Source of the DNA: an uncultured Halieaceae bacterium
GTDB taxonomy: Bacteria; Pseudomonadota; Gammaproteobacteria; Pseudomonadales; Halieaceae
DNA length: 24,228 nucleotides
NCBI GenBank assembly: GCA_938074135.1
Contig: CALJFL010000097.1
Span: 1-24,228 of the forward strand
Direction: 5' to 3'
Numbering within the stretch: position 1 is the stretch's first letter; every line of letters starts with the position of its first letter. The notes under the pieces were generated by a model. That model was not told the origin of the DNA and ran no database searches. It saw only the letters and a list, made by a program, of their open reading frames with translations. Below, piece by piece: positions 15,268-23,691 of this stretch. The translations under genes were made by a program, and so were the position numbers.

Positions 15268-15293
15268 TGCAGGGGGCCGAGAGAGTCCCTGCA
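15268..15293. repeat. Inverted repeat before the cNMP-like gene
   Basis: TGCAGGG (15268-15274) and CCCTGCA (15287-15293) are perfect 7-bp arms around a 12-nt spacer. They end 20 bp before the start codon, so they could form an mRNA hairpin near the ribosome binding site or be an operator. Confidence 0.5.
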
Positions 15294-15312
15294 AATTAGA
15301 TAAGGGCATGCC

Positions 15313-16125
15313 ATGCTGGCAAATGCTGAACTCGCACAGGATTTTGCGCTGCTCAACCAACAGTTCAAGGAACTGGTGGAGGGGTTGGTAGACGTCGTCA
15401 ATATCCCGCCGGTCCGGGTGGAGGTCGGTACGACCCCCGCTGGCAATTTTCGCGGCTTCGATGTCGGCAAGTTCTATGTTGTCGAGAGTGGCTCAATCAC
15501 CGCCCGTTATCAGGGCAGGGCGATCTTTATCCTGGAGCAGGGCGATGTGCTGTTACCGGATATCGCCGGCACGAGTGATCTTGATATGGCCGTTCTTTAT
15601 GGTAGTGAAGCTGGCGCCAGCCTGGCCGGCTATCCCGCGCTTGAGTTCATGCAGCGGGTGTTCAGCGAACCTCAGGGCATCAAGATCTGGACCCGGATGC
15701 TGATCACCTACTCGGGCCTGCTGTTGCGCCTGACTGCAGCCCAGACCCGTATCGAGACAGCCGCCACCCCGGGGTTTGAGCTCTATGAGCCCGGGGATGA
15801 CATTATCCGTCAGGGTGAGCGCGCCGATTACGTGTTCAACCTGACGTCCGGGATGGCCGATGTGTTGGTCAATAACGTAATAGTGGGCCGTATCGGTGAG
15901 GGCGAGATTTTTGGTGCGATGGCGGCGCTGACCCATGCCGACCGCAGTGCTACGGTACGTGCCAAGACCGCCTGTTCAGTAGTAAAAGTACCCAAGGAAC
16001 AATTTACCGATCTGATCAAGAGTAACCCGGCGATCATTCATAGCCTGATCATTGATATGGCCAACTCCATTGTTAATCTCAATGAGCAGTTGGTTGGTTT
16101 ACGCATGGAAACGGGGCCTGAGTGA
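15313..16125 (+). CDS. Cyclic-nucleotide-binding-domain-like protein, no DNA-binding domain
   Basis: A 270-residue protein. Residues about 150-250 form a CRP/PKA-type cyclic-nucleotide-binding fold (FELYEPGDDIIRQGERADYVFNLTSG, then GRIGEGEIFGAMAAL, then DRSATVRA). In the phosphate-binding cassette the usual Glu of FGE is Ala202 while Arg211 is kept, so ligand binding is doubtful or altered. The N-terminal half (about 30-85) reads like a second, more degenerate cup (FYVVESGSITARYQGRAIFILEQGDVLLPD). No helix-turn-helix follows: the protein ends in an amphipathic helix (DMANSIVNLNEQLVGLRM) suited to dimerisation or partner binding, so it is not a CRP-type transcription factor. It precedes parC by 80 bp on the same strand and may be co-transcribed. 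Function unknown. Confidence 0.8.
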   Translation: MLANAELAQDFALLNQQFKELVEGLVDVVNIPPVRVEVGTTPAGNFRGFDVGKFYVVESGSITARYQGRAIFILEQGDVLLPDIAGTSDLDMAVLYGSEAGASLAGYPALEFMQRVFSEPQGIKIWTRMLITYSGLLLRLTAAQTRIETAATPGFELYEPGDDIIRQGERADYVFNLTSGMADVLVNNVIVGRIGEGEIFGAMAALTHADRSATVRAKTACSVVKVPKEQFTDLIKSNPAIIHSLIIDMANSIVNLNEQLVGLRMETGPE

Positions 16126-16205
16126 CAGCACCCCGTGGCTGCCGGCACCGGTGGCTGAAGAAAATTCACCCTCGCAACATTCACAGTTTCACGGATCAGT
16201 GACCA

Positions 16206-18458
16206 ATGTCTGATATTGAGCAAATCGACGAGGACGGCACCGAACAGGTGTCGCTTAAACAATATGCCGAGAAGGCCTACCTGGATTACTCCATGTACGT
16301 CATTCTCGACCGCGCCCTGCCGAACATAGGCGACGGCCTGAAGCCGGTGCAGCGGCGTATTGTGTATGCCATGAGTGAGCTTGGCCTGAAGTCGACCGCC
16401 AAGTTCAAGAAGTCGGCGCGCACGGTTGGCGACGTGATCGGTAAGTTTCACCCCCATGGCGACAGTGCCGCTTATGAGGCGATGGTGCTGATGGCGCAGA
16501 ACTTCAGCTACCGTTACCCGCTGGTCGATGGCCAGGGCAACTGGGGCGCTCCCGATGACCCGAAATCATTCGCTGCAATGCGCTATACCGAGTCGAGACT
16601 GACCGCCTACGCTGACGTTCTTCTGGCCGAGCTAGGCCAGGGCACTGTCGACTGGGTGCCAAATTTTGACGGCACGATGGAGGAGCCCTCGGTATTGCCG
16701 GCGCAGGTACCCAATGTACTGCTTAACGGGACCACCGGTATTGCGGTGGGGATGGCGACAGATATCCCGCCACACAACTTGCGCGAGGTGGTTACAGCCG
16801 CCATCCGCCTGCTGGATGCACCCAAATCCACTCTGGCGGAATTGTGTGAGCACATTCAGGCCCCGGATTTTCCGACCGAGGCTGAGATCATTACGCCCAG
16901 AGAGGAAATCCTGGCGATTTACGAGACCGGTCGCGGCGGTCTGCGCATGCGGGCTGTCTGGGAGAAGGAGGGTGGCGATATCGTAATACAGGCGATTCCA
17001 CACCAGGTGTCGGGGTCGCGTGTTCTCGAACAGATCGCCCAGCAGATGCAGGCTCGCAAGCTGCCGATGGTAGCCGACCTGCGCGACGAGTCGGATCACG
17101 AGAACCCCACCCGCCTGGTGATTGTGCCCCGCTCCAACCGGGTCGACCTGGACGGATTGATGAGCCACCTGTTTGCCACCACCGACCTGGAGCGCAGTTA
17201 TCGGGTCAACCTGAACATGATCGGCATAGACGGGCGACCGCAGGTTAAGTCGCTGGACCGGATTCTTAAGGAATGGCTGAAGTTTCGGACAGCCACTGTC
17301 CGTCGACGCTTACAGCACCGGCTGGAAAAGGTGCTCAAGCGCCTGCATATCCTCGAGGGTTACCTGGTTGCTTACCTCAATATCGATGAGGTTATCCACA
17401 TTATTCGCACCGAGGACAAACCCAAACCGGCGCTGATGAAGCGCTTCAAAATCAGTGATATCCAGGCCGAGGCCATTCTCGAATTGAAGTTGCGCAACCT
17501 TGCCAAGCTCGAGGAAATGAAAATCACCGGTGAGCAGAACGAGCTGGAGGATGAGCGCGCGCAACTGGAGAAGATTCTGGGTAGCGACGCCCGGCTCAAG
17601 ACCCTGATCAAGAAAGAGTTGACCGCCGTGGCGCAGGAGTATGGTGACGATCGCCGGTCTCCGCTGGTCGAGCGTGATGAGGCCAAGGCCTTTAGTGAAT
17701 TGGAGCTGATCAGTGCCGACCCCATTACCGTGGTCATGTCCGAAAAAGGCTGGATACGCGGAGCCAAGGGCCACGACATAGATCCCTCATCCCTGAGTTA
17801 TAAATCAGGTGACGGGTTCAAGCTTGCCGTGCGAGGTCGCAGCAACCAACCGGTTGTGATTCTGGATTCGACTGGCCGCGCTTATTCCATTCCCTCCCAT
17901 AATCTGCCTTCCGCCCGTGGTCAGGGCGAGCCGGTTACCGGCCGTATCAATCCACCCTCGGGGGCGACATTTGAAGGGATGATGATGGGCGATGAACAGC
18001 AGCTTTATCTGCTGGCCAGTGATGCAGGTTACGGCTTTGTCGCGAAGCTGGGCGACCTGCAGACCAAAAACCGTGCCGGTAAGGCTGCCCTGAGCCTGCC
18101 CAAGGGTGGCCAGGTGTTGCAACCCGTACCGATCTCCGAGGTCGAGGGAGCATCGGTGGTCGCAATTACCAACGAGGGCCGGATGTTGGTGTTCTCGCTG
18201 GCAGACCTGCCGCAACTGGCTCGTGGCAAGGGCAACAAGATTATTGGTATTCCCGGTGCCAGAGTCCTCAGCCGCGAGGAGTTCGTGGTGGGTGTGCAGG
18301 TGATGGCCGAGAAAGACGTGCTGGTGGTCCATGCCGGCAAGCGCCATATCAACCTCAAGTTCTCGGAGCTGGAGCACTATCGCGGTGAGCGCGGGCGTCG
18401 TGGCAACAAGCTGCCGCGAGGCTTCCAGAAAGTGGACGCCATGACAGTCGAGCGTTGA
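16206..18458 (+). CDS. parC: DNA topoisomerase IV subunit A
   Basis: A 750-residue subunit that cuts and rejoins DNA with ParE to unlink daughter chromosomes. The breakage-reunion domain starts at about residue 15 and has catalytic Arg126-Tyr127 in [10 protein letters not shown]. The quinolone-resistance-determining region reads [11 protein letters not shown] (81-91), with Ser87 and Glu91 as in susceptible ParC. The tower and coiled-coil regions follow, then a shortened C-terminal beta-pinwheel (about 490-740) as usual for ParC rather than GyrA; a GyrA box is not seen. The ATG at 16206 gives a normal ParC N-terminus. Upstream is the cNMP-like gene; parE is not in the window. It converges with the YtjB/AhpA-like gene across 52 bp, where I see no good terminator. 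Confidence 0.96.
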   Translation: MSDIEQIDEDGTEQVSLKQYAEKAYLDYSMYVILDRALPNIGDGLKPVQRRIVYAMSELGLKSTAKFKKSARTVGDVIGKFHPHGDSAAYEAMVLMAQNFSYRYPLVDGQGNWGAPDDPKSFAAMRYTESRLTAYADVLLAELGQGTVDWVPNFDGTMEEPSVLPAQVPNVLLNGTTGIAVGMATDIPPHNLREVVTAAIRLLDAPKSTLAELCEHIQAPDFPTEAEIITPREEILAIYETGRGGLRMRAVWEKEGGDIVIQAIPHQVSGSRVLEQIAQQMQARKLPMVADLRDESDHENPTRLVIVPRSNRVDLDGLMSHLFATTDLERSYRVNLNMIGIDGRPQVKSLDRILKEWLKFRTATVRRRLQHRLEKVLKRLHILEGYLVAYLNIDEVIHIIRTEDKPKPALMKRFKISDIQAEAILELKLRNLAKLEEMKITGEQNELEDERAQLEKILGSDARLKTLIKKELTAVAQEYGDDRRSPLVERDEAKAFSELELISADPITVVMSEKGWIRGAKGHDIDPSSLSYKSGDGFKLAVRGRSNQPVVILDSTGRAYSIPSHNLPSARGQGEPVTGRINPPSGATFEGMMMGDEQQLYLLASDAGYGFVAKLGDLQTKNRAGKAALSLPKGGQVLQPVPISEVEGASVVAITNEGRMLVFSLADLPQLARGKGNKIIGIPGARVLSREEFVVGVQVMAEKDVLVVHAGKRHINLKFSELEHYRGERGRRGNKLPRGFQKVDAMTVER

Positions 18459-18510
18459 GTACTCTCTAGCCTGTCGGCGCTATTGAACTGGGCCGGGAAG
18501 CCAGGTCAGT

Positions 18511-19755
18511 TCAGACCAATTCCTGCAGTCGTTTCAGGATCAACCTGAGCTGACGCTCGAGCAAATCCTGGTACTGGCCGGCGAAGGCGCCCAGCGCCGA
18601 GTAGCTGTCCCATGCCTCCGGTCGTTGTTCCACCCGGCCATTGATATCGACATCGTCGGCGATGGCCGGCGCCAGCAAAATTCTGTCTCCCGCTGCGGCG
18701 CATGCGGCCTGTAGTTCGTCCAGCGTTGATTGCATGTACAGCCCCGGATAAATATCGCTGGCGTCGCCAGCGCCCAGTTCGCTGAAGCCGACGGCCATGG
18801 CGATCGACAGCGACAGTGGCATGGTCTTCTCCAGTTGATGGCAGACGGCCTTGATCAGCCAGGCCGTGGAGGCGGCGCGAAACGGCCCGCTACCGGCATT
18901 GGTATCGCCATTGAAGTAGATCACCAGGCCGAACTGGCGGGAGACTTGCAGTTCGCCACCGTAGAACCCCGCCGCCGCGTAAACAACCTGGTGCAGTCGA
19001 TCGGTATAGCGCTGCAGGCTGTGCTCGTCGAGCGTGTCGACATAGTGGGAGAGGCTGTCGAGGTGCAGGTACAGGGCGGCGGTGGCGCGGTAGTTTTCAT
19101 CGCGCGGCTCGTTGCTACTGCGGGTGCGCAGCAGATCCATGGGCAGCGCATCTATTTGCGAACGCAACTGGACCAGTTCGTTGCCAGTGGCAGGGCCAGG
19201 CTCGGTGCCCTCCAGTTTGATTTTCCCGGCCAACTCGGTCAGTTGCCGGGCCAGGCGCTGGCCGAGTTGAAGGCTGGCGCCATACACCGCCAGGCTGAGC
19301 AGGATCGCCAGCCCCAGCAGGCTGAGCAGCAACCGCAGGCGTGCGGCCTGAGCGCTATCGGTGCTGATGGTGATGACCACTTCGCCCGCAGTGTCGTTGT
19401 CGATGCGTACCGGGGCCCGGTATTGCTGCTGGGTTTTGCCGGTGGCCTGGCCAGCCTGGCCCAGTGCCTTGCCCTCCACATCAAAGATTGCCACCTGTTC
19501 AGCGGAGGACGTCTCAACGAAGCGCTGTAGAGATGCCGCCACGTTCAGCAGGTCACCTGTCTCCAGCGCTGTGCTGATGCGGCGGGCGATCTGGTTGGCC
19601 AGGGCGCTGCCATACTCGGCCTGCTGGGATTCCTGCATGTGCTGGCTGGAGGTTGCCGCCAGAATCACCAGCGCCAGGCTGACTACCAGACAAAAAGCGG
19701 CTGCCACCAGAGCCAGTAGTTGGCTCAGGCTGGTATTGTTTATACGATCTTTCAC
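18511..19755 (-). CDS. YtjB/AhpA-like two-TM membrane protein with degenerate cyclase-like domain
   Basis: A 414-residue protein starting at GTG 19753-19755; longer in-frame starts run into serB and lack coding sense. Membrane segment 1 is at about 11-34. A periplasmic segment (35-137) follows, then membrane segment 2 (about 140-165) and a HAMP-like linker (about 166-205). The cytoplasmic part (about 222-370) follows the class III nucleotidyl cyclase pattern: ALYLHLDSLSHYVDTL, FYGGELQ, then SIAMAVGFSELGAGD, YMQSTLDELQAACAAAGDRILLA. The catalytic GDG turn is replaced by RQFG, so activity is unlikely. The gene is divergent from serB by 142 bp, as smp/ytjB is in E. coli, which supports the family call. 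Function unknown. Confidence 0.78.
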   Translation of the reverse strand: MKDRINNTSLSQLLALVAAAFCLVVSLALVILAATSSQHMQESQQAEYGSALANQIARRISTALETGDLLNVAASLQRFVETSSAEQVAIFDVEGKALGQAGQATGKTQQQYRAPVRIDNDTAGEVVITISTDSAQAARLRLLLSLLGLAILLSLAVYGASLQLGQRLARQLTELAGKIKLEGTEPGPATGNELVQLRSQIDALPMDLLRTRSSNEPRDENYRATAALYLHLDSLSHYVDTLDEHSLQRYTDRLHQVVYAAAGFYGGELQVSRQFGLVIYFNGDTNAGSGPFRAASTAWLIKAVCHQLEKTMPLSLSIAMAVGFSELGAGDASDIYPGLYMQSTLDELQAACAAAGDRILLAPAIADDVDINGRVEQRPEAWDSYSALGAFAGQYQDLLERQLRLILKRLQELV

Positions 19756-19787
19756 GCCCTGCGGTCGGTCCCCTGCATCGAGCGCCC

Positions 19788-19793
19788 AGTATA
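19788..19793 (-). promoter_or_regulatory. Possible -10 box for the YtjB/AhpA-like gene
   Basis: TATACT on the minus strand lies 32 nt before the GTG start. No -35 stands out. The position supports the GTG start over any upstream start. Confidence 0.35.
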
Positions 19794-19860
19794 AACCACC
19801 CGGATGGGCAAGGGGTTGCTTTCTGCGCACTGAAGGTTCCCCCAGCGACCGCGCAGCGGT

Positions 19861-19866
19861 TAAAAT
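19861..19866 (+). promoter_or_regulatory. Possible -10 box for serB
   Basis: TAAAAT lies 31 nt before the TTG start of serB. The -35 region is GC-rich and unconvincing. It fits transcription starting after the box and a TTG start at 19898. Confidence 0.35.
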
Positions 19867-19897
19867 AGGCTTCCCTGGCCACTGCTGGACCTCCCCA

Positions 19898-21115
19898 TTG
19901 ACTGATATACAGCTGATTACCCTGTCCGGCGAAGACCAGCCCGGGGTGACGGCGGGTATTACCGCCATCCTGGCCGGCCATGCCGCCAACGTCCTCGATA
20001 TCGGCCAGTCGGTCATTCACGCCACCCTTTCGATCGGGATGCTGATCGAGGTTCCCGGGGATGACCAGCGTGAGGCTATCCTGGCTGCGGTTCAGGCCTT
20101 TGCCGACGAGCGAGGTTTGCATGCCAGGTTCAGCGATATTGGCTCTGCCAGCTACAGTGACTGGGTCGCTGCCCAGGGACGCACCCGGCGCATCATTACG
20201 CTCCTGGCGCGCAAGATAACGGCCGATCAATTGTCTCGTGTTACCACCGTGGTGCACCGCCATGGCCTCAATATCGACGGCATTAACCGACTTTCCGGTC
20301 GCATACCCCTTGGGGAGTTACCTCCTTTGAGCAAGGCCTGCGTGGAGTTTTCGGTGCGCGGGGAACTGGCGGACGTGGACAGTTTTCGGCGGGAGTTGCT
20401 GGAGGTAGCCGCGGCTTTGGAAGTCGATCTCGCCTTCCAGCAGGACAATATGTACCGCCGCAACCGCCGCCTTGTCGCTTTCGATATGGACTCAACCCTG
20501 ATTGAGGCCGAGGTTATCGACGAACTGGCCAAGGCTGCCGGCGTCGGCGCCGAAGTCAGTGCCATCACCGAGCGAGCCATGCGCGGCGAACTGGACTTTG
20601 CCGCCAGCTTTCGCGAGCGGGTGGCGCTGCTCGCCGGGCTGCCGGAAAGCGTGCTGGCGACCGTCGCCAGTGGACTGAAGATTACCGAGGGTGCCGAGCA
20701 CCTCATCGCGACCCTGCATGCCCTGGGCTATAAGACAGCGATTTTGTCAGGGGGCTTCAATTACTTCGCCCACTACCTGCAACAGCGCTTGGGTATCGAT
20801 TACATCTACGCCAATGAGTTGGATATTGAGGACGGGGTCGTGACCGGCCGAGTAAGGGGTGACATTGTCGATGGTCAGCGCAAGGCTGCCTTGCTGCAGG
20901 AGCTGGCGGCAAAAGAGGGAATTGACCTGCAGCAGGTTATCGCGGTTGGCGACGGTGCCAACGACCTGCCCATGTTGAGCATTGCGGGCCTGGGCATTGC
21001 GTTTCGCGCCAAGCCGCTGGTTAAACAGTCGGCCGAGCAGTCCATTTCCACGCTGGGTCTGGACGCAATCCTCTACCTGCTGGGCATATCAGACCGTTAC
21101 CAGGCGGCGCCCTAG
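19898..21115 (+). CDS. serB: Phosphoserine phosphatase SerB with tandem ACT domains
   Basis: A 405-residue enzyme for the last step of serine synthesis. Two ACT-type domains lie at about 1-78 (QLITLSGEDQPGVTAGITAIL) and 96-175 (IITLLARKITADQLSRVTTVV), followed by the HAD phosphatase domain. This layout is typical of Pseudomonas-type SerB and probably allows serine sensing. Catalytic motifs: DMDST at 196-200 (nucleophile Asp196, acid Asp198), SGG at 284-286, Lys329 and GDGAND at 351-356. The start is TTG: homology begins right there and a GGA is 8 nt upstream, whereas the longer reading frame only covers antisense of the neighbouring gene. It is divergent from the membrane-protein gene and overlaps the convergent PilZ-like gene by 4 nt. 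Confidence 0.95.
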   Translation: MTDIQLITLSGEDQPGVTAGITAILAGHAANVLDIGQSVIHATLSIGMLIEVPGDDQREAILAAVQAFADERGLHARFSDIGSASYSDWVAAQGRTRRIITLLARKITADQLSRVTTVVHRHGLNIDGINRLSGRIPLGELPPLSKACVEFSVRGELADVDSFRRELLEVAAALEVDLAFQQDNMYRRNRRLVAFDMDSTLIEAEVIDELAKAAGVGAEVSAITERAMRGELDFAASFRERVALLAGLPESVLATVASGLKITEGAEHLIATLHALGYKTAILSGGFNYFAHYLQQRLGIDYIYANELDIEDGVVTGRVRGDIVDGQRKAALLQELAAKEGIDLQQVIAVGDGANDLPMLSIAGLGIAFRAKPLVKQSAEQSISTLGLDAILYLLGISDRYQAAP

Positions 21116-22950
21116 ATCTTATCCCACATGGAATTGAAGCCGGATTCGCTGAGCGAACGAGAGGTCTTGGGCTCGACCGTATCCTCCAGCTGTTTGATAT
21201 AGCGGAAATCGAACTGGTTGTAGGTGCTGGTGGCAGCGACCAGTCTCAGTAGTTGCACCAGAAACTTTTCACCCTCACGCAACAGGGTGACTTTCTGTTT
21301 TTCCTTGAAGCCCGAACGCGGGGTAATCAGCGTATGCGGTTGCCCCACCAGTTTGATCTCCGGCAACAGCAGTACCCGCATTGGATCGGTCTCTTTGCCG
21401 GGCTTCTGCTGAACCGTGGCACCGTAGGGCATCGCTCGCGGACTGAGTAATTCGACGCCGATAAGGGCCTCGGCATCCTTGATCTGGCTGATCCACCGAA
21501 TGACGGCGATGACCCAGTCCCTGGAACCATCCTCCCTGACACAGGCGAGTTCGCCGGAGCGTATGCCTTTGGGCAGCTCTCCCTCCCATTCCAGGCAATA
21601 GCCGCCGGGACTGGCATTAACCGCGTGGGCGGGATGAACCGGGTAGCGGTCCCTGGGCTCGTCGGCGAGCAGGTCCTCATTTTCCAGCGCCTTTTGAACA
21701 GCTTCATCGACCTCTATCGCTATTTCGCCGGCATCTTTCGTCGGTCCGGATGTCTCTCGAATATAATCCTCTTCGGGATTGGCCTCGCTCCAGGCATCTC
21801 GATGTTTTTGTTCTTGCATGAAGACATTGGTCTTGATGCGTTCTGAAGGCGGGGGGATGTATTGGTCCCCGAAAAGTAATTGCTCGAAACCCACTTCCCC
21901 AGCCAGATGGTAGTGAGCATTACTCAGACCGACGCCTATCCACAGTTTGTTGCCCGCGCGGTTGCGATTAAAATTACGCAGGCTCATGGTGCCCAGCGAG
22001 GTGATCAGGTGATCGAGAATATTGGACGGCAGCGTCGTGTCTTTGTCAAAGGAGATGCCCTTTCTACCTTCCGCTTTATCCAGTTGTTTCAACTGTTCCA
22101 GGTGGGCGACCAGCGGCTCGGTATCGAGGTAGCGGCATTGTCCGCTGGGAGAGTCGCCCAGCAGGGCGGCGTAGAAAGGTGGTTGGTCCGTGTTCAGGTC
22201 GATCAGGAAAAGCCCTTTCCCTGTGGCCGGGTCGTCAACCCTAATCAGCTCGCTCCATTCCTGCAGGCCGCGGAATATGCTCGAAATATCACTTTGGCGC
22301 AATTGGTTGGGCTTGCAGCAGGCCAGTAGCAGCGGCTGCAGGTACGCTGTCGCAACCGAGGTACTGCCCACCAGCGGATCGACCACTGGCAGATGTGCCA
22401 GCTGCTGGCGTTCGGCCAGTGCGAAGAGCTGATGCAGAGTCAGCCAGGCACGCAATTCTATAGGTTGGTAAAGCTGGTAGGCCTGCAAGACCTTGCGGCC
22501 GCCAAACCCGATGGCACGCTGCAGGGCCTCGCAGACCAGCCTGGCGGGATTGATGTCACGGACCATGTCACGTTGCTGAATAGTATGCACGGCGGCCAAT
22601 GCGTACCCGGCACCGGCTGCGGTGAACAGGCCATCGTTGAGCTCGGCTAGCTGGCGTGGTTCTTCAGGCAGTACCAGTGGTTGATTGAGGAACTTGCGCG
22701 ATAGCGCTGTAGTGGCCACAAACAGGCTCGGGCGAAGGGCTTCGAGGATATTAAAACGCAGCGCGGGTTCAAGGGTGACCTTGTTCAAGTCACCGATGAC
22801 CTGATTGAGCAATTGCACGGTCTGGCGGGCATTGCCGACGGGCAAAGCCTGCACCCAGGCATGTGCGCTTTCCGCGTCCAGCCCGAATGGCTCAAAGCTT
22901 GCCGTATCCTGAATCGGCAGCTGCAGTTTGATCGGTGCGTTTCCCGCCAT
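21112..22950 (-). CDS. Large PilZ-like (putative c-di-GMP-binding) protein
   Basis: A 612-residue soluble protein without signal peptide or membrane segments. Residues 1-290 are mostly helical and unfamiliar. RxxxR occurs at Arg325-Arg329 (RNFNR), followed by a strand [14 protein letters not shown]. After an acidic, low-complexity-like stretch (about 365-430) comes NASPGG (445-450), fitting the PilZ NxSxxG motif. Then strands typical of a PilZ barrel follow: [22 protein letters not shown] and LIGVELLSP. Thus a PilZ domain seems present, perhaps split by an insertion. A role as c-di-GMP receptor is inferred; target unknown. The start ATG at 22948-22950 has GAGG upstream. It converges with serB (4-nt stop overlap) and is divergent from efp. 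Confidence 0.75.
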   Translation of the reverse strand: MAGNAPIKLQLPIQDTASFEPFGLDAESAHAWVQALPVGNARQTVQLLNQVIGDLNKVTLEPALRFNILEALRPSLFVATTALSRKFLNQPLVLPEEPRQLAELNDGLFTAAGAGYALAAVHTIQQRDMVRDINPARLVCEALQRAIGFGGRKVLQAYQLYQPIELRAWLTLHQLFALAERQQLAHLPVVDPLVGSTSVATAYLQPLLLACCKPNQLRQSDISSIFRGLQEWSELIRVDDPATGKGLFLIDLNTDQPPFYAALLGDSPSGQCRYLDTEPLVAHLEQLKQLDKAEGRKGISFDKDTTLPSNILDHLITSLGTMSLRNFNRNRAGNKLWIGVGLSNAHYHLAGEVGFEQLLFGDQYIPPPSERIKTNVFMQEQKHRDAWSEANPEEDYIRETSGPTKDAGEIAIEVDEAVQKALENEDLLADEPRDRYPVHPAHAVNASPGGYCLEWEGELPKGIRSGELACVREDGSRDWVIAVIRWISQIKDAEALIGVELLSPRAMPYGATVQQKPGKETDPMRVLLLPEIKLVGQPHTLITPRSGFKEKQKVTLLREGEKFLVQLLRLVAATSTYNQFDFRYIKQLEDTVEPKTSRSLSESGFNSMWDKI

Positions 22951-23004
22951 ACCCCAAGGCCTCGACTTTATACTATGTTTGTAGGTGCCAGCCCTTATGC
23001 CCTA

Positions 23005-23032
23005 AGAATAGCCTATCTACGGAGTTTGTCGC
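23005..23032 (-). promoter_or_regulatory. Possible promoter for the PilZ-like gene
   Basis: On the minus strand GCGACA (23027-23032) and TATTCT (23005-23010) are spaced by 16 bp, each matching four of six consensus bases. The leader would be about 47 nt. A closer TATAAA (22967-22972) would start transcription inside the ribosome binding site and is less likely. Confidence 0.35.
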
Positions 23033-23049
23033 CACTGCAATCTGGATGG

Positions 23050-23079
23050 CTGCCAAAGCCCCTTGTGGTGCGGTATCAT
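23050..23079 (+). promoter_or_regulatory. Possible promoter for efp-epmA
   Basis: CTGCCA (23050-23055) and TATCAT (23074-23079) with an 18-bp spacer resemble a sigma-70 promoter. The leader to the efp start would be about 27 nt. Confidence 0.45.
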
Positions 23080-23112
23080 GTGCGGCCTTCAGGACCCAGG
23101 GAACAAAACACC

Positions 23113-23685
23113 ATGGCGAATTACTCAACCAACGAATTTCGCGCCGGCCTCAAGGTCATGCTGGACGGGGAGCCTTGTAGCATTCTCGACAATGAATTCG
23201 TCAAGCCAGGGAAGGGCCAGGCCTTTAACCGCGTGCGCATGCGTAACCTCAAAACGGGGCGGGTCTGGGATCGCACCTTCAAGTCAGGTGAAAGTCTTGA
23301 GGGCGCTGACGTGATGGACCAGACCATGGAGTACCTCTACACCGATGGTGAGTTCTGGTATTTCATGGAGCCCGATACCTTTGAGCAGCACCAGGCGGAT
23401 GCCAAGGCAGTGGGGGATACTCACCTCTGGCTGAAAGAGCAGGATCGCTGCGAAGTCACACTGTACAACGGCTCGCCGCTGTCAGTCGAAGCGGCTAATT
23501 TTGTCGAACTCGAAATTATCGAAACCGATCCCGGACTGAAGGGTGATACCGCCCAGGGTGGCAGCAAGCCGGCCACCCTCAGCACCGGCGCGGTGGTCAA
23601 GGTCCCGCTGTTTCTCAGCCAAGGCGAGATTATCCGTGTCGACACCCGCAGCGGGGAGTACGTCGGCCGCGCCGGCAAGTCCTGA
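23113..23685 (+). CDS. efp: Translation elongation factor EF-P
   Basis: A 190-residue factor that enters the ribosomal E site and relieves stalling at consecutive prolines. The KOW-like domain I has the loop [10 protein letters not shown] with Lys34 at its tip, the residue that is beta-lysylated in the E. coli-type pathway. The OB domains II and III follow, and the C-terminus has the conserved [18 protein letters not shown]. The start is the ATG 23113, giving the standard [11 protein letters not shown]-terminus; the longer frame upstream has no homology. The modifying enzyme gene epmA begins 6 bp after the stop, directly linking target and enzyme. The gene is divergent from the PilZ-like gene, where E. 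coli has epmB. Confidence 0.98.
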   Translation: MANYSTNEFRAGLKVMLDGEPCSILDNEFVKPGKGQAFNRVRMRNLKTGRVWDRTFKSGESLEGADVMDQTMEYLYTDGEFWYFMEPDTFEQHQADAKAVGDTHLWLKEQDRCEVTLYNGSPLSVEAANFVELEIIETDPGLKGDTAQGGSKPATLSTGAVVKVPLFLSQGEIIRVDTRSGEYVGRAGKS

Positions 23686-23691
23686 GGCTCA

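Noticed and set aside
18485..18512. GAACTG / CAGTTC inverted repeat between parC and the convergent gene as a terminator
   Set aside because: Short stem with a long GC-rich interior and no T-run on either side.
19361..19897. N-terminal extension of SerB by 179 residues
   Set aside because: It is antisense of the membrane-protein gene, and the ACT domain begins at TTG 19898.
22813..23112. N-terminal extension of EF-P by 100 residues
   Set aside because: The extension reads antisense of the PilZ-like gene and the promoter region; EF-P homology starts at ATG 23113.
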